In this document: piece by piece, positions 38,000 through 47,768 of the stretch
Position numbering within the stretch: position 1 is the first letter of the stretch
How the letters are laid out: every line of letters begins with the position of its first letter
DNA from: Diphasiastrum complanatum
Taxonomy: Eukaryota; Streptophyta; Lycopodiopsida; Lycopodiales; Lycopodiaceae
Reading direction: 5' to 3'
Assembly (NCBI GenBank): GCA_029204225.1
Contig: MU831868.1
Coordinates: 35,590 to 99,589 of the forward strand
DNA: 64,000 nt
Notes under the pieces: generated by a model
What the model was told of the DNA's origin: nothing
The model's database searches: none
Seen by the model: the letters and a program-made list of their open reading frames with translations, nothing else
Made by a program: the position numbers and the translations under genes

Positions 38000-38896
38000 A
38001 TGGCTCAGACGAAGCAAACTACTAGGCTTACCAGTTTCGTTCATTCGTCCCGTCCCCAGACATCTGAGCCCGTACGTCCACAAAGACGCGGTAGACCTAG
38101 CCATCCATGGTTGAGGGACATCAGGGCCTTGCAGAAGAGCACCAAACTTCTGATCCCAAAAGCAGCCTTCTACCGGGCTGTGAGAGAGGTTACACAAGAC
38201 ATGACCACCCATCTGCCCCATGTAGTGAGGTGGAATATCACTGCATTGGAGGCCCTCCATACTGCATACGAGGATTTCCAGACAAAATTGTTTGAGGATT
38301 CGATGTTGTGCTCCCTTGATGGCAAGAGGGTGACACCGATGCCCAAGGACATGCTTCTTGTCATGAGGCTTCGAAACACCTATGACAACATTTTTAAGTC
38401 TGGATTCACACAGAGGAAAGTTCCTCTTGAAAGGGGGCCTGTCCCACCCCGCAAAAAGAGAAAGCAAGCACAGCCGAAGCATTCGCAACCCAAGCTCAGG
38501 TCTCCCAGCTCTTCACCCTCACCTCCTCCCATTAGAAAAGATCTGGCTAGTACGTCCGCAATTCCACTCGTTGAGAGTCCTCCCGTAACCCCTGATCTTC
38601 AACTGCACGATTCTCCTTCTATACATGAGGATGACCTAAATACAGTGGTAGACATGATTGTTTCTGATGTTGATGCAACTGATAAAGAGTTGCACATCAG
38701 ACTTCCGAATGAACCTAAAGACACATTTGTTGATTCTGAGAGGTACATTGATTTTGACCTGTATATAGCCAAGAAAATAGGTGATCTCGGAGGGGAGTTT
38801 ATGTTTTGTATAGACGATATTAATTTTGCAATGCATATCAAAGACCTGCATTGTAGGGAGATTTTTGTTGTATCTCCATTTTTTGGGCATCGTTGA
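38000..38896 (+). CDS. CENH3-like histone H3 fold fused to a Ulp1-like region
   Basis: A 298-residue frame. It begins MAQTKQTTR like the H3 tail (MARTKQTAR), with Arg2 changed to Gln and Lys9 to Leu. Residues 37-126 align end to end with the H3 core: 'LRDIRALQKSTKLLIPKAAF' is alpha-N/alpha-1, 'VREVTQDM' follows, then 'ALEALHTAYEDFQTKLFEDS' (alpha-2) and 'GKRVTPMPKDMLLVMRLR' (alpha-3). Loop 1 is four residues longer than in H3 and carries 'RW', as in plant CENH3. Canonical H3 ends at this point. Here 170 more residues follow: a basic NLS-like 'PPRKKRKQ' (149-156), a Ser/Pro linker, and 'IDDINFAMHIKDLHCREIFVVSPFF' (271-295), which resembles the 'NDEVINFYL...FF' part of Ulp1 (C48) peptidases. 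The next feature gives the probable continuation. Start context AATGGC is good. Host gene or transposon-borne gene cannot be decided. Confidence 0.75.
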   Translation: MAQTKQTTRLTSFVHSSRPQTSEPVRPQRRGRPSHPWLRDIRALQKSTKLLIPKAAFYRAVREVTQDMTTHLPHVVRWNITALEALHTAYEDFQTKLFEDSMLCSLDGKRVTPMPKDMLLVMRLRNTYDNIFKSGFTQRKVPLERGPVPPRKKRKQAQPKHSQPKLRSPSSSPSPPPIRKDLASTSAIPLVESPPVTPDLQLHDSPSIHEDDLNTVVDMIVSDVDATDKELHIRLPNEPKDTFVDSERYIDFDLYIAKKIGDLGGEFMFCIDDINFAMHIKDLHCREIFVVSPFFGHR

Positions 38897-39153
38897 ATAA
38901 AGAAAGGAAAGCCAGAAGGCTCTTCAGGCACACCAGCAAAGAGGCATCAATGTTCATCATCCCATACTGTTCAAAGTAAGATAGTTTCTTCTTGTAATAT
39001 CTGTTTTCTGTAAGATTTTTCTTTTGGAAACTCTTATAGATTCTAGTAATTCATTGCTTGTCTCTTTCTGCTAGCAAACATTGGAGTGTGCACGTCATAT
39101 CCATGAAAGTCGATTCGACTGAAAGCTGCACACCTATGTGGGGAAACCTGTGA
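38896..39153 (+). pseudogene. Ulp1-like continuation with candidate intron
   Basis: Shifted by one frame from the end of the histone-like frame, 38,896-38,975 encodes 'NKERKARRLF...MFIIPYCS'. A run of six T at about 38,879-38,884 is a likely site for the one-base loss. A donor CAAA/GTAAGA (38,976) and an acceptor TTTCTGCTAG (ending 39,074) would remove 99 bp. Joined, the reading becomes 'YCSNKHWSVHVISM', the Ulp1 pattern around the catalytic His (F-P----HW-L-VI). The frame stops at 39,151. The later Asp and Cys motifs were not found, so the peptidase looks truncated or has further exons. Confidence 0.5.
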
Positions 39154-40736
39154 CCGTTGGGTCTTCTTCATCCGGATGCTTGCATGAAAGAGCATGATCC
39201 CATTACCTCGTTACTTGAGCATTGGACAGGTTGCTGAGTAGGGAAGATGCGAGTTGATCCAGCGATGGCAGTCGTCTGGTTTCCAATGCTGCACCAGTCT
39301 GTGATGTTGTTCGGAAACAGAACTGTCTTTCCCAGTGTAGGGCATCATGAAGAGGTGCCGAATGAGCGGAGACTGAAACGCGTTTTTGTACCCCTGCTTT
39401 GAGCTGTGTTAGCGAGGGCTGTCGGCTGATTCTTTGAGCTCGGAGGTCGCGTGATAGATCAATTGAATGCTTGATTACTGAGGCCACAATGATGCAGGGT
39501 GTGGGTTTCCCTGTGGCAGCGATGAGGCAGGAACGTGGACTGTTGTGTGGGCTAGGAGAAATGGCGACCTAATTCCTCATGCCTTGCTTTCTCTTGGAAA
39601 GCTTAAGGTTAGGTAGTATGTGGAATGCCCTCTGTTTCCGAGAATTTTGTGGCCTAAGGTTTGCATGGGAGTTTTCTTTGTGATACATGAGTAGACCCTT
39701 ATAGGGTTGAGGTGCTTGTTTTGCATGTGAGGGAAGCCTTATGTATGTGAATGGATATTCCGCCATTGGCTACTCTTCTGGTAATTGCATGGAATACAGC
39801 TTGACCTAATAGTTGGTAACCATGGGTGAAACCTAGAAAATTTTAGAAAATTTGCCTAAATCAACTGTTGAGAATGAATTATCGATTCTCCATGCCATAA
39901 CCAAGAAAGGGTGTGAAGAAACAGATTTGCTATCGTAACTGATAGTCTATGAACTGGTTCATGGATTTAGGATTGACGACAGATTATTAGTTCTTCATGG
40001 GATTTCTTTTCTAGGCTGGTACTTGGTTGGAGAAAATCTGATTTTCTGGTAACGTGCTAGTTAGCGATTTAACTTTGGAGTAAGGGTACTCCTGGGAAGT
40101 AGAGTTAAATTGTGCAGCGGGATTTTTTTTATAATCCATATATTTTTTCTTTTTTGGTCTTGAAAACATTGATGGTTTTGTTGTTACATTCTCAATGATT
40201 TCGGTCATTAAGATTGGCAACCAAAAGCTTGTTAAAGTTGAAATTCAGTTGAACTAATGAAACAAGTGTTGTTAATAAATGGAGGCAATTCTTTATTCGA
40301 CACATGGGTTTTTGTCGAATACAGTAAAAGAAGTCCCAGAATCCAAATTTTGTGGATTTTTCATTTATATACTTTCATTAGTTGCATTACAATAGGGAAA
40401 ATTTGCAAGTGAATTGCAATGCATACTATTGGAACAATATTTTAAAAAAGTGACTTCCTTTTTCTATGGTTAGGTCCATATTTGCCCTATGATTAACCTC
40501 CACCATATGTTTAGTTTATTCAAGCAATAAAATACTTCACCTCCTTCAAAGAAGCAATATAATTAGCAAAGAAACACATGCAAAATATGAGAGATATTTT
40601 CAAAAAAAGCCAAGAAAAGCTCATAGATTTAATGCTAGACACTACACCTCAGCTTTTGAGACAAGGGTCCATTCATTACTTTTGTCCTCTTAAGAGACAG
40701 GGCAAACTAGCATTCAAAAATTGCCATATCATCAAT
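39154..40736. other. Unassigned sequence downstream of the histone-like gene
   Basis: 39,150-39,560 is less AT-rich than its surroundings and may hold further exons or the 3' UTR. I could not find a convincing frame. The rest shows no gene. Confidence 0.35.
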
Positions 40737-40854
40737 CACTAAAAAATTATGTAAAAAAATCATGAATAATGCATTCATTGCATGGCATATTTGAACACTA
40801 AAAAATTATGTAAAAAAATCATGAATAATGCATTCATTGCATGGCATATTTGAA
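40737..40854 (+). repeat. Exact tandem duplication, 59-bp unit
   Basis: 40,737-40,795 and 40,796-40,854 are identical, so the duplication is recent. It ends 57 bp from the tRNA gene. Confidence 0.95.
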
Positions 40855-40878
40855 AAAGATTGGAGACGGGAGCAGCTT

Positions 40879-40883
40879 AAAAA
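40879..40883 (-). terminator. Pol III T-run after tRNA-iMet
   Basis: TTTTT on the minus strand, 28 bases past the tRNA 3' end, suits RNA polymerase III termination. Confidence 0.6.
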
Positions 40884-40910
40884 GGTTTGGAAGCCTCAAC
40901 TCTGGTATGA

Positions 40911-40982
40911 TATCAGAGCCAGGTTTCGATCCTGGGACCTGTGGGTTATGGGCCCACCACGCTTCCGCTGCGCCACTCTGAT
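40911..40982 (-). tRNA. Initiator tRNA-Met (CAU)
   Basis: 72-bp gene. The acceptor stem pairs ATCAGAG with CTCTGAT. The A box region is GTGGCGCAGCGGAAGC and the anticodon loop is CCCATAA (anticodon CAU). The three G-C pairs closing the anticodon stem (GGG/CCC) are typical of initiator tRNAs. The B box region is GATCGAAACC and lacks the usual TTC, as initiators do. No intron and no encoded CCA. It supplies the sequence complementary to the LTR primer sites in this window, both the 3'-end type and the internal type of Copia-A. Confidence 0.97.
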
Positions 40983-40985
40983 CCG

Positions 40986-42516
40986 ATGAACACTATGTCA
41001 AAAACAACAAATCAATCCTTGGAGGATAGTTTGTTGTTGTATAAAGCAACCCGAGTGATCATCTGCATTTGGAAACAGCAAGCTGCAGAAGAGCGAAAGC
41101 CAACCCCCAAAACAGAATCGCAGCAGCAACTCCTCAGCATAAAAAGCAAAACCCAAACCCAACTTTTGATGTTACTAGTGCATACCAAAAACACATTTCC
41201 ATGGATAGCAAGAAATGCTCCTTCCTCTTCGATGCTGCTTCTCACAACTTCCTCTGGATGTTCAATGTTCTGTCTGATTGATCTCAGGAAGGCAGCAGAC
41301 TCCTATCAGGAAATGCTGTATCAGCTTGGACTGCTACTAATAATGCCTTTCACAAAGCCAATCCCTTTTACTCCTCAAAGAGAGTTGCAGTGGGAAACTG
41401 ATGATTCCTCAGTAGAGCCTGCTTCAGAGACTTTTGTAACAATGCAATTTTGCAGCAAGAAGCTAGTTTAATGGGCAGCAGGCTGCTGCAGCCAAACCCA
41501 CCCTGCAAGGCCCATCGCCGGACGAGGAGAGTATGCAGACGGAGTAGAGTAGAGCCAGGAGGAGCGGTGTCAGAAGCAACATATAGAAAAAAGACAGGGT
41601 AAGTACTCTAAATCCTGCCGACTGTCCAATGTGACATGTACCTGCCTTGAAAATTTGGGCAGCTTGCTGTGGCGAAGAACTGGGAATTTAAGGGCAGGTG
41701 CCAAATCAGGTAGGATGGCCCCTGGCCGGCACAGTCCATGGCAGTATGGTCTGAACCTGCTTTTTTTCTTTCACTACTTGATCTTCTTACCCACGCTATG
41801 GTTTACCATCCAAAGGCCACAAAAAATTTTCCAAGATTATTGGGTTGACTCAAAGTTGATCTCCAAAGCTAGACTTGATTGCTAAAACAAAGTGGTTGGC
41901 TCATTCATAGGTTGGAAGCTCAGCCTAACTAGATCTAACAAGCTATCTACTCCAGGGTTAGGAAGCATAGCCATGCCCATCTACACATGCTCTAGGAATA
42001 TCTAATATACAGAGTTAAATATCTTGTGATTGTTATTGGAACAACATTTTTGACACCTTTGAGAAATCTGATGTCCTCATACATGCTACATTTTATTTTG
42101 AATTTCCTTTCTCTTTTTTTCATTGTAGCACATGCTTAATTCAATGGTTGTTTTATTAACATGAAAGACAAATTTGAGGAGCCATTTAGATATAGAAATA
42201 CCATGTTGTTCATTTATTGAAGTGAGCTCTTCGAGATCTAGATCCATCGATGTAGGACATTTTCTTGGTTGAGCTCCATGAGCTTAAGATTTGTTGTTTT
42301 GGCATATTGTAAATCAAGCTTCTTCTTGTCACATGGAATGGTCCACTCATTGACTTTTCTTGAAGCACATGAATTTCTTTTTTCTTAGCTTGTTCACAAG
42401 AGTCTATTAATTGTCACGTAATTGCCTTTAGCCCAATTTTAAGTCATTTTTGGGCCCTATATTATTTTGCATAGTATAGGGCCCTATTTCTTTTTCTGAT
42501 CAGCTGCGTATTGAGA
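40986..42516. other. Region with an unassigned degraded frame
   Basis: From 41,069 a plus-strand frame reads 'MDSKKCSFLFDAASHNFLWMFNVLSD' and, after one stop, 'SQEGSRLLSGNAVSAWTATNNAFHKANPFYSSKR'. This looks like decayed coding sequence, but I do not recognise the family. The rest to 42,516 shows nothing. Confidence 0.35.
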
Positions 42517-43330
42517 GAGAGAGAGAGAGATTTTTTTTTCTCTGATCCAACCTGCGTTCTACATGCGCCCGTGAGAGAGAGAAAGCACTCTATCTAGCTT
42601 GCGTACTGTGCGCGCGAAAGCTCACGCAGAATCTTTGCTGCGGATTCTCATCTCCAGCTTCTTTTGTTCAGTCTTCCAAGTGAGCATGTCTAATAGTCGT
42701 TCGATGAAGCTCGGAAGGGAGCAGATTCTACTAAGGGTATCCCTCTTAAAAATGGTTTTTCTGGCTAATACAGCCAATGCTCTAATTCCTACCATCTGCT
42801 CACTTCCGCTATCGGATTGGATCTTTCTGATGCTGTATTCCACAAGATCTATGCTCCAAAAATGGATTGCGCGCTCTGTGAGAGAGATAGAGAGAGCAAT
42901 TTTTCTCTCTATCCACAGTTTGTGTACTGCGCTCGCAAGAGAGAGAGAGAGAGAGAGAGAGAGGTGCTGCTAGCAAGATTTTTCTTTCTATTACTCAATC
43001 GAGCCTGCCTACTTCGAAACAGAGATGCGAGAGAGAGAGAGAGAGAGAGAGGGGTGCTGCTAGCGAGATTTTTCTTTCTATTACTCAATCGAGCCTGCCT
43101 ACTTCGAAAGAGAGATGCAAGAGAGAGAGAGAGAGAGAGAATGTGTGATTGAAAGAGAGAGAAAGAGAGCGTGCGATGCCGTTTCTATGATGAGGGAGAG
43201 GGAGAGAGAGAGAGAGAACATGAGTGGATGGAGCGAGAGAAGGTGAGCGGGAAAGAGTGACACTTAAACGGAGAAGGTGAGAGACGTGTATCGAGGGCCA
43301 GCAAGATAGGGTGAGAGAGAGAAAAATTGG
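42517..43330 (+). repeat. Purine-rich GA tracts with a 90-bp tandem duplication
   Basis: Many short (GA)n runs. 42,964-43,053 and 43,054-43,143 are near-identical copies, each with a GA run and GCTGCTAGCRAGATTTTTC. The Arg/Glu-rich frames are artefacts. Confidence 0.85.
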
Positions 43331-43350
43331 ACGAAAGGCAATTACGTGAA

Positions 43351-43540
43351 GTAATGGTCCATTGGTCGGGCCATTACCATAAATGATTCGGGACCCGGCA
43401 GCGAGTGGCGGAGAGAGGTAATGGTCCATTGGTCAGACCATTACCACAAATAATCCGGTCCCCAGGCAGCTCGTGGCCTCTGCCACTCGCTGCCGGGTCC
43501 CGAATTATTTATGGTAATGGCCCTCCCAATGGCCATTACC
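43351..43540. mobile_element. Foldback element (MITE-like)
   Basis: The left arm (43,351-43,409) and the right arm (43,480-43,540) are inverted repeats of about 60 bp: GTAATGGTCCATTGG... with ...CCAATGGCCATTAC. The left arm is partly repeated directly at about 43,416-43,470. No coding capacity; a target duplication is not clear. Confidence 0.7.
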
Positions 43541-44848
43541 TACTACATAATTCGGTAACCCATGGGCTTTTCTCTTGCACACTTCACTTGTCACTTACTT
43601 CCATTGTATGTTCCATATCTAGAAGACTTTCCTCTTGTTTGATTCACCTTCTTTTGAATAAAGGATTGGAGTCCTTTGGAATGCATCTCAAGTGGATATG
43701 TTGATAGACCATCATACAAGCAAGGTACTACCTTGTTGATTGGCGCTCTATTGCATGTTTGTAGAAACTGCGCCTCAACGTTTTTCCACTTCTACACATG
43801 AAAAGATGTTGTGAACGAAACATATGTAACCATGAATGTGACCTTTTGGTGGTTTAGAACCCAAAATTACAATAAGATACCCATCAACAAGCCTTTCCTT
43901 GGCACATATCTAAGGATCCCTTGATTGCACAAAAAGATCTAAGAAGTCTGTGCAGCAACAGTTGAATACTCCCGATCAGTGTAATACTATAGTTTTGTTA
44001 TTGAATGAACTACCTTTCAAGGATCATTCCAACCATCTTAATGCATGAATGTTGCATGAGAGTAGCAAGGGATCCTGGTAATGAATCCACAAATCCATCA
44101 TGGAGTAGGATGAGCTTTCGAAAGGGCTGAGGATAGAGAACACGAACGAAGAAGAGAGCATGAATAGTTCTGGAACAGCTCTCCCGCTATTATGGGCTAC
44201 TAAATGCAATAACAGTCTAATGATTGTTATCGCTAAATGTAGTCACAGCTCAAGTATTCTGCCCAACAAGATCTTAAAAATTAATTCATACTCACAAAAG
44301 CGAAATGAGCACAGTCCACCTAAGAGATTAGAAATGGTTTGAGGTATTACTGGAAATTAGATTCAATGAGACGTTCAGTTCTGAAATAGAGCAACAAGAT
44401 AATGCAAGTTTCTCAGGCGTCAAAGACAGTCCTCGTCTGATCAGAAACTGAGTCGTAGACGTCCGTGTTCTGATTAGAGTCTGTAAACGAGCGTGATAAA
44501 ACAGAAGTGAAGTGCATTCAAATCACAATGAGCATTCATCTACGTTATACACAAATAGAAAAGCGTATTGCTGCTATATTACACTCTGTATTACAACAAT
44601 GACAGTTATAACCAAAATGACGGCGTAACTGGGAGGCTCAAAATCATTTGACTCATGGACGGAGCATCACATAGAGTATGCTGGGATGATCCATTTATAG
44701 ATTGCATCCATCTATTAATTACAATAAATATTTGTCATCTAATTAGGCAAGCTGTTGTACTTGGAAGTATTTGGCTTGTGATGACAACTATACAATGTAT
44801 ACACGGTCAACGAGTAGGGAATGTTGGTGCGGATGAGGACGTTGCATT
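43541..44848. other. Intergenic sequence, nothing recognised
   Basis: Short frames only; no domain, RNA gene or repeat structure identified. Confidence 0.45.
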
Positions 44849-45130
44849 TTTCTCTCACTTTGCATTTTTGGGAAGTGGCTTTCTCTCACTTCGCATTTTC
44901 GGGAAGTGGCCGGAGTTGTTCATCTTTGAAAATAGACCACCTTCGGGATTTTCTTTCTCTTCGCATTTTTGCGAAAAGGCCAAAAGTCTTGTAAAACAGT
45001 TCAATTTGATAAAGTGATTGTTTTGTCGCATTTCGGGCAAATGCGAAAAAGACGAAGGTGTTGAAAATAGTTAAATTATCGAACTATGCTAAAGTGTCAC
45101 ATTTCGAGAAAATGCGAAAAAGCCGAAGCT
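44849..45130 (+). repeat. Cluster of short hairpin-forming repeats
   Basis: Variants of TCGCATTTTCGGGAAGTGGC recur five times. One copy, CGCATTTCGGGCAAATGCG (about 45,029), is a near-perfect hairpin. Confidence 0.6.
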
Positions 45131-45954
45131 GTTGAAAAACATAGTTCATTTTTGCAAACTGTTGCGACACTTAGTGTATTTATGCAGACTGTTGAAAAAA
45201 TAATGTCTTTCTACATACTTGTTCTAAATGCTAATATGTGGAAGTCCTTGAAGATGGCCAAGTCTTCAATGTTCTTCAAATTATTGAACTTAACATCTGA
45301 ACATGAAAATGATAGGATTGGTTACCCTTTGCTGGAGATCAGTCGAAAGCCCGTTGTAGTCATTCTTCAAATAGTTCGGCTATCTAAGTTGTGATTCATG
45401 CAGGTATCAGATGAGCAGACATAGAACTCAAAATGGATTTCACCTAATCCGAGATCAAAGATCAGTAAATGTGCACGAAGAATCTTGAGATAGAAATTAG
45501 GATTCACCAAGGAGACAACTGTGACTTATCTTCCAATAGTTTTGTCTTCTTATATAAGGCTAAGAACCCCCTGTGCAAATAGTAATGCAAGGTCCCAACT
45601 CCCCTATACATAGATTCAAATATACATAGAGTCTCTATACATGGATTCTCTATACATAGATTGCTATTGATACTCTACACATGCATATAGGGTCCCAAAC
45701 CTTGTACTAACTTCAATTAGTGTGTCTGTGCCTCAGAAGAGTATTAATTACTTGTGGGTCACATCCAGTATGATGTGGCATAACTAATAAGCTTGATTCA
45801 CTGAAGTACCTATATATAAGTCTAGGACTATACCAAATCCTATATACAGGATGTGGACATGATAGAAAGAGAGGCTCTCAAAAATCCATATGTACAATGA
45901 GAGAGCTCTTCCATATAGTACTAGCACGAGATCTAGCATGAGTAAATGCTCTAG
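45131..45954. other. Intergenic sequence with short direct repeats
   Basis: TATACATAGA-like units repeat at about 45,606-45,660. No gene. Confidence 0.4.
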
Positions 45955-47768
45955 AATGATTGGACCCCATTGATTGCCTTTCTACATCATGATTGGATCC
46001 CTAGATTTTCACCTCTCATCATGATTCTTCATGATATGCACCTCTAAAAATGATTGGTCCACATGTATGCACCTCTTAAAGTGATTGGCCTTGTGATCTA
46101 CACCTCTAAATGTGATTGGGCCAAATGGATGCATTTCAATCCTAACATGATGTAACAAATGTCACTATCTCACTAAATCTCAAGTTTGAGGCCTATTGAC
46201 TATTCAAACTCAACAAAAATAAATCAACATGATTAGGCCTACCCTCCAAATGTGGGAACATGCTCAACACATGTGAGATTTACATATGTACATGAAAGTA
46301 TAAACTAATCAAGCTAGATTTTGCAAAATCTTCACACTCCTCAAATTTTAGCTTAATTACTATGCTAGTTTCCTACAAAACTTAAGTACCTAAGAATAGC
46401 TTCTCAAATAGATCCTTTGGCATGGAATTAATTAGAAAACCAGCCAATATGTCTGAAATTGCAGCAGCATCACCATATCCATGAAGGCTTCTTGAATGAG
46501 AACCATCTCCAAGCATCTTGAGAAGCTTTCCACCACTTGAGCACTTTTTCCATTGATTTGTTCCATCCTTGAAGCATATGGTTGATCCAAAATTTCCACC
46601 TCCTTGAAAATAGCTGCAACTCCATAAGGAAATCAAGAGTCCTTCTTGAATCAAAAGGATCACAAAGATCCATCATCATGTTACCAAGATCTTGAGAATT
46701 AGACACATCAAGATTGGCAAGACTATGAATGCTAAAATAACAAAGAGTTTACATCATGTCTTTATGCTTGGACTTCATGCTAATCTCAGATCTCATGAGG
46801 CTTAATACATCATCATGGATGTAAGTTTCCTTAGAGGATGATTCACTTATTGTCATAATGTGTTTACAAGTTGCCTCACAACATGAAAAAACACAATTTT
46901 TCACACTATGAGTGAACAAATCACTCTTGCTCTTGCAAGACTCAAGAGCATACATTTGATGAAATAACCATTTGCTTTCTAATTGATCTAAAATCAATTT
47001 CAAGGTGCATTAAGAACATCGACTATGTTCTCAAGAGAGACATCATATTCTAGTAGTAAGGCTTTACTCCAACTTTGAGATGCAAGAGTCTCACTGTCAT
47101 CATGATTTTGGCCCCTCTTGGTGCCAAAATCCCTTGGAAGCTCATCAAGATCCTCTACCACCCTCTTAGCCTTGATTTTCACTCTCAAATCTTGATCATA
47201 GATGCATTTCATCACACCTTAAGTGGCTCTGATACCATGTATGTGTTTTAGTATGTGTGAGGACACACATTCAAAGTGCATGATCTTCTAAGGTGGGTGT
47301 AATTGTAGATGAAACTATCACTTGACTGTACAAGCAATCTTCCTAGACACAGACAAGAGCACACAAGCATTCATTAATGATCATCCACACTTTCTCACTC
47401 AAACCAAACACTTAACATGATTGGACCTCCTTATTTCCACCTCACAATTTGATTGGGCCTCATGGTGTGCACCTCTAAACATGATTGGTCCACATGTAAT
47501 GCACCTCTTAAAGTGACTGGCCTTGTGATCTACACCTCTAAATGTGATTGGGCCAAATGGATGCATTGCAATCCTAACATGATGTGACAAATGTCACTTT
47601 CTCACTAGATCTCAAGTTTGAGGCCTATTGACTATTCAAATTCAACATAAATGAGCTAAAATGATGAGGCCTACCCTCCACACATGGGAACATGCTCCAC
47701 ACATGTGAGATTTACATATGTACATGAAAGTATAAACTAGTCAAGCTAGAATTTGCAAAATCTTCACA
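45955..47768 (-). mobile_element. Non-autonomous LTR retrotransposon
   Basis: The right LTR (47,238-47,768) and the left LTR (about 45,955-46,336, outer part lost or diverged) share about 380 bp in direct orientation. Both end CTTCACA on the plus strand. A tRNA-iMet primer site, TGGTATCAGAGC (RC of 47,226-47,237), adjoins the right LTR. A purine-rich tract (RC of 46,337-46,350) adjoins the left. The interior of about 0.9 kb encodes short minus-strand frames (47,215-47,000, 47,003-46,749, 46,706-46,382) with no gag, integrase or RT motif, so it must have depended on another element. Confidence 0.8.

Noticed and set aside
38000-38896. Canonical replication histone H3 or ordinary CENH3
   Set aside because: Key tail residues are changed, loop 1 is longer than in both, and 170 residues follow alpha-3.
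40941-41471. 176-codon frame overlapping the tRNA gene
   Set aside because: It starts inside the tRNA on the other strand and has no family resemblance; another frame in the region looks more coding-like but is also broken.
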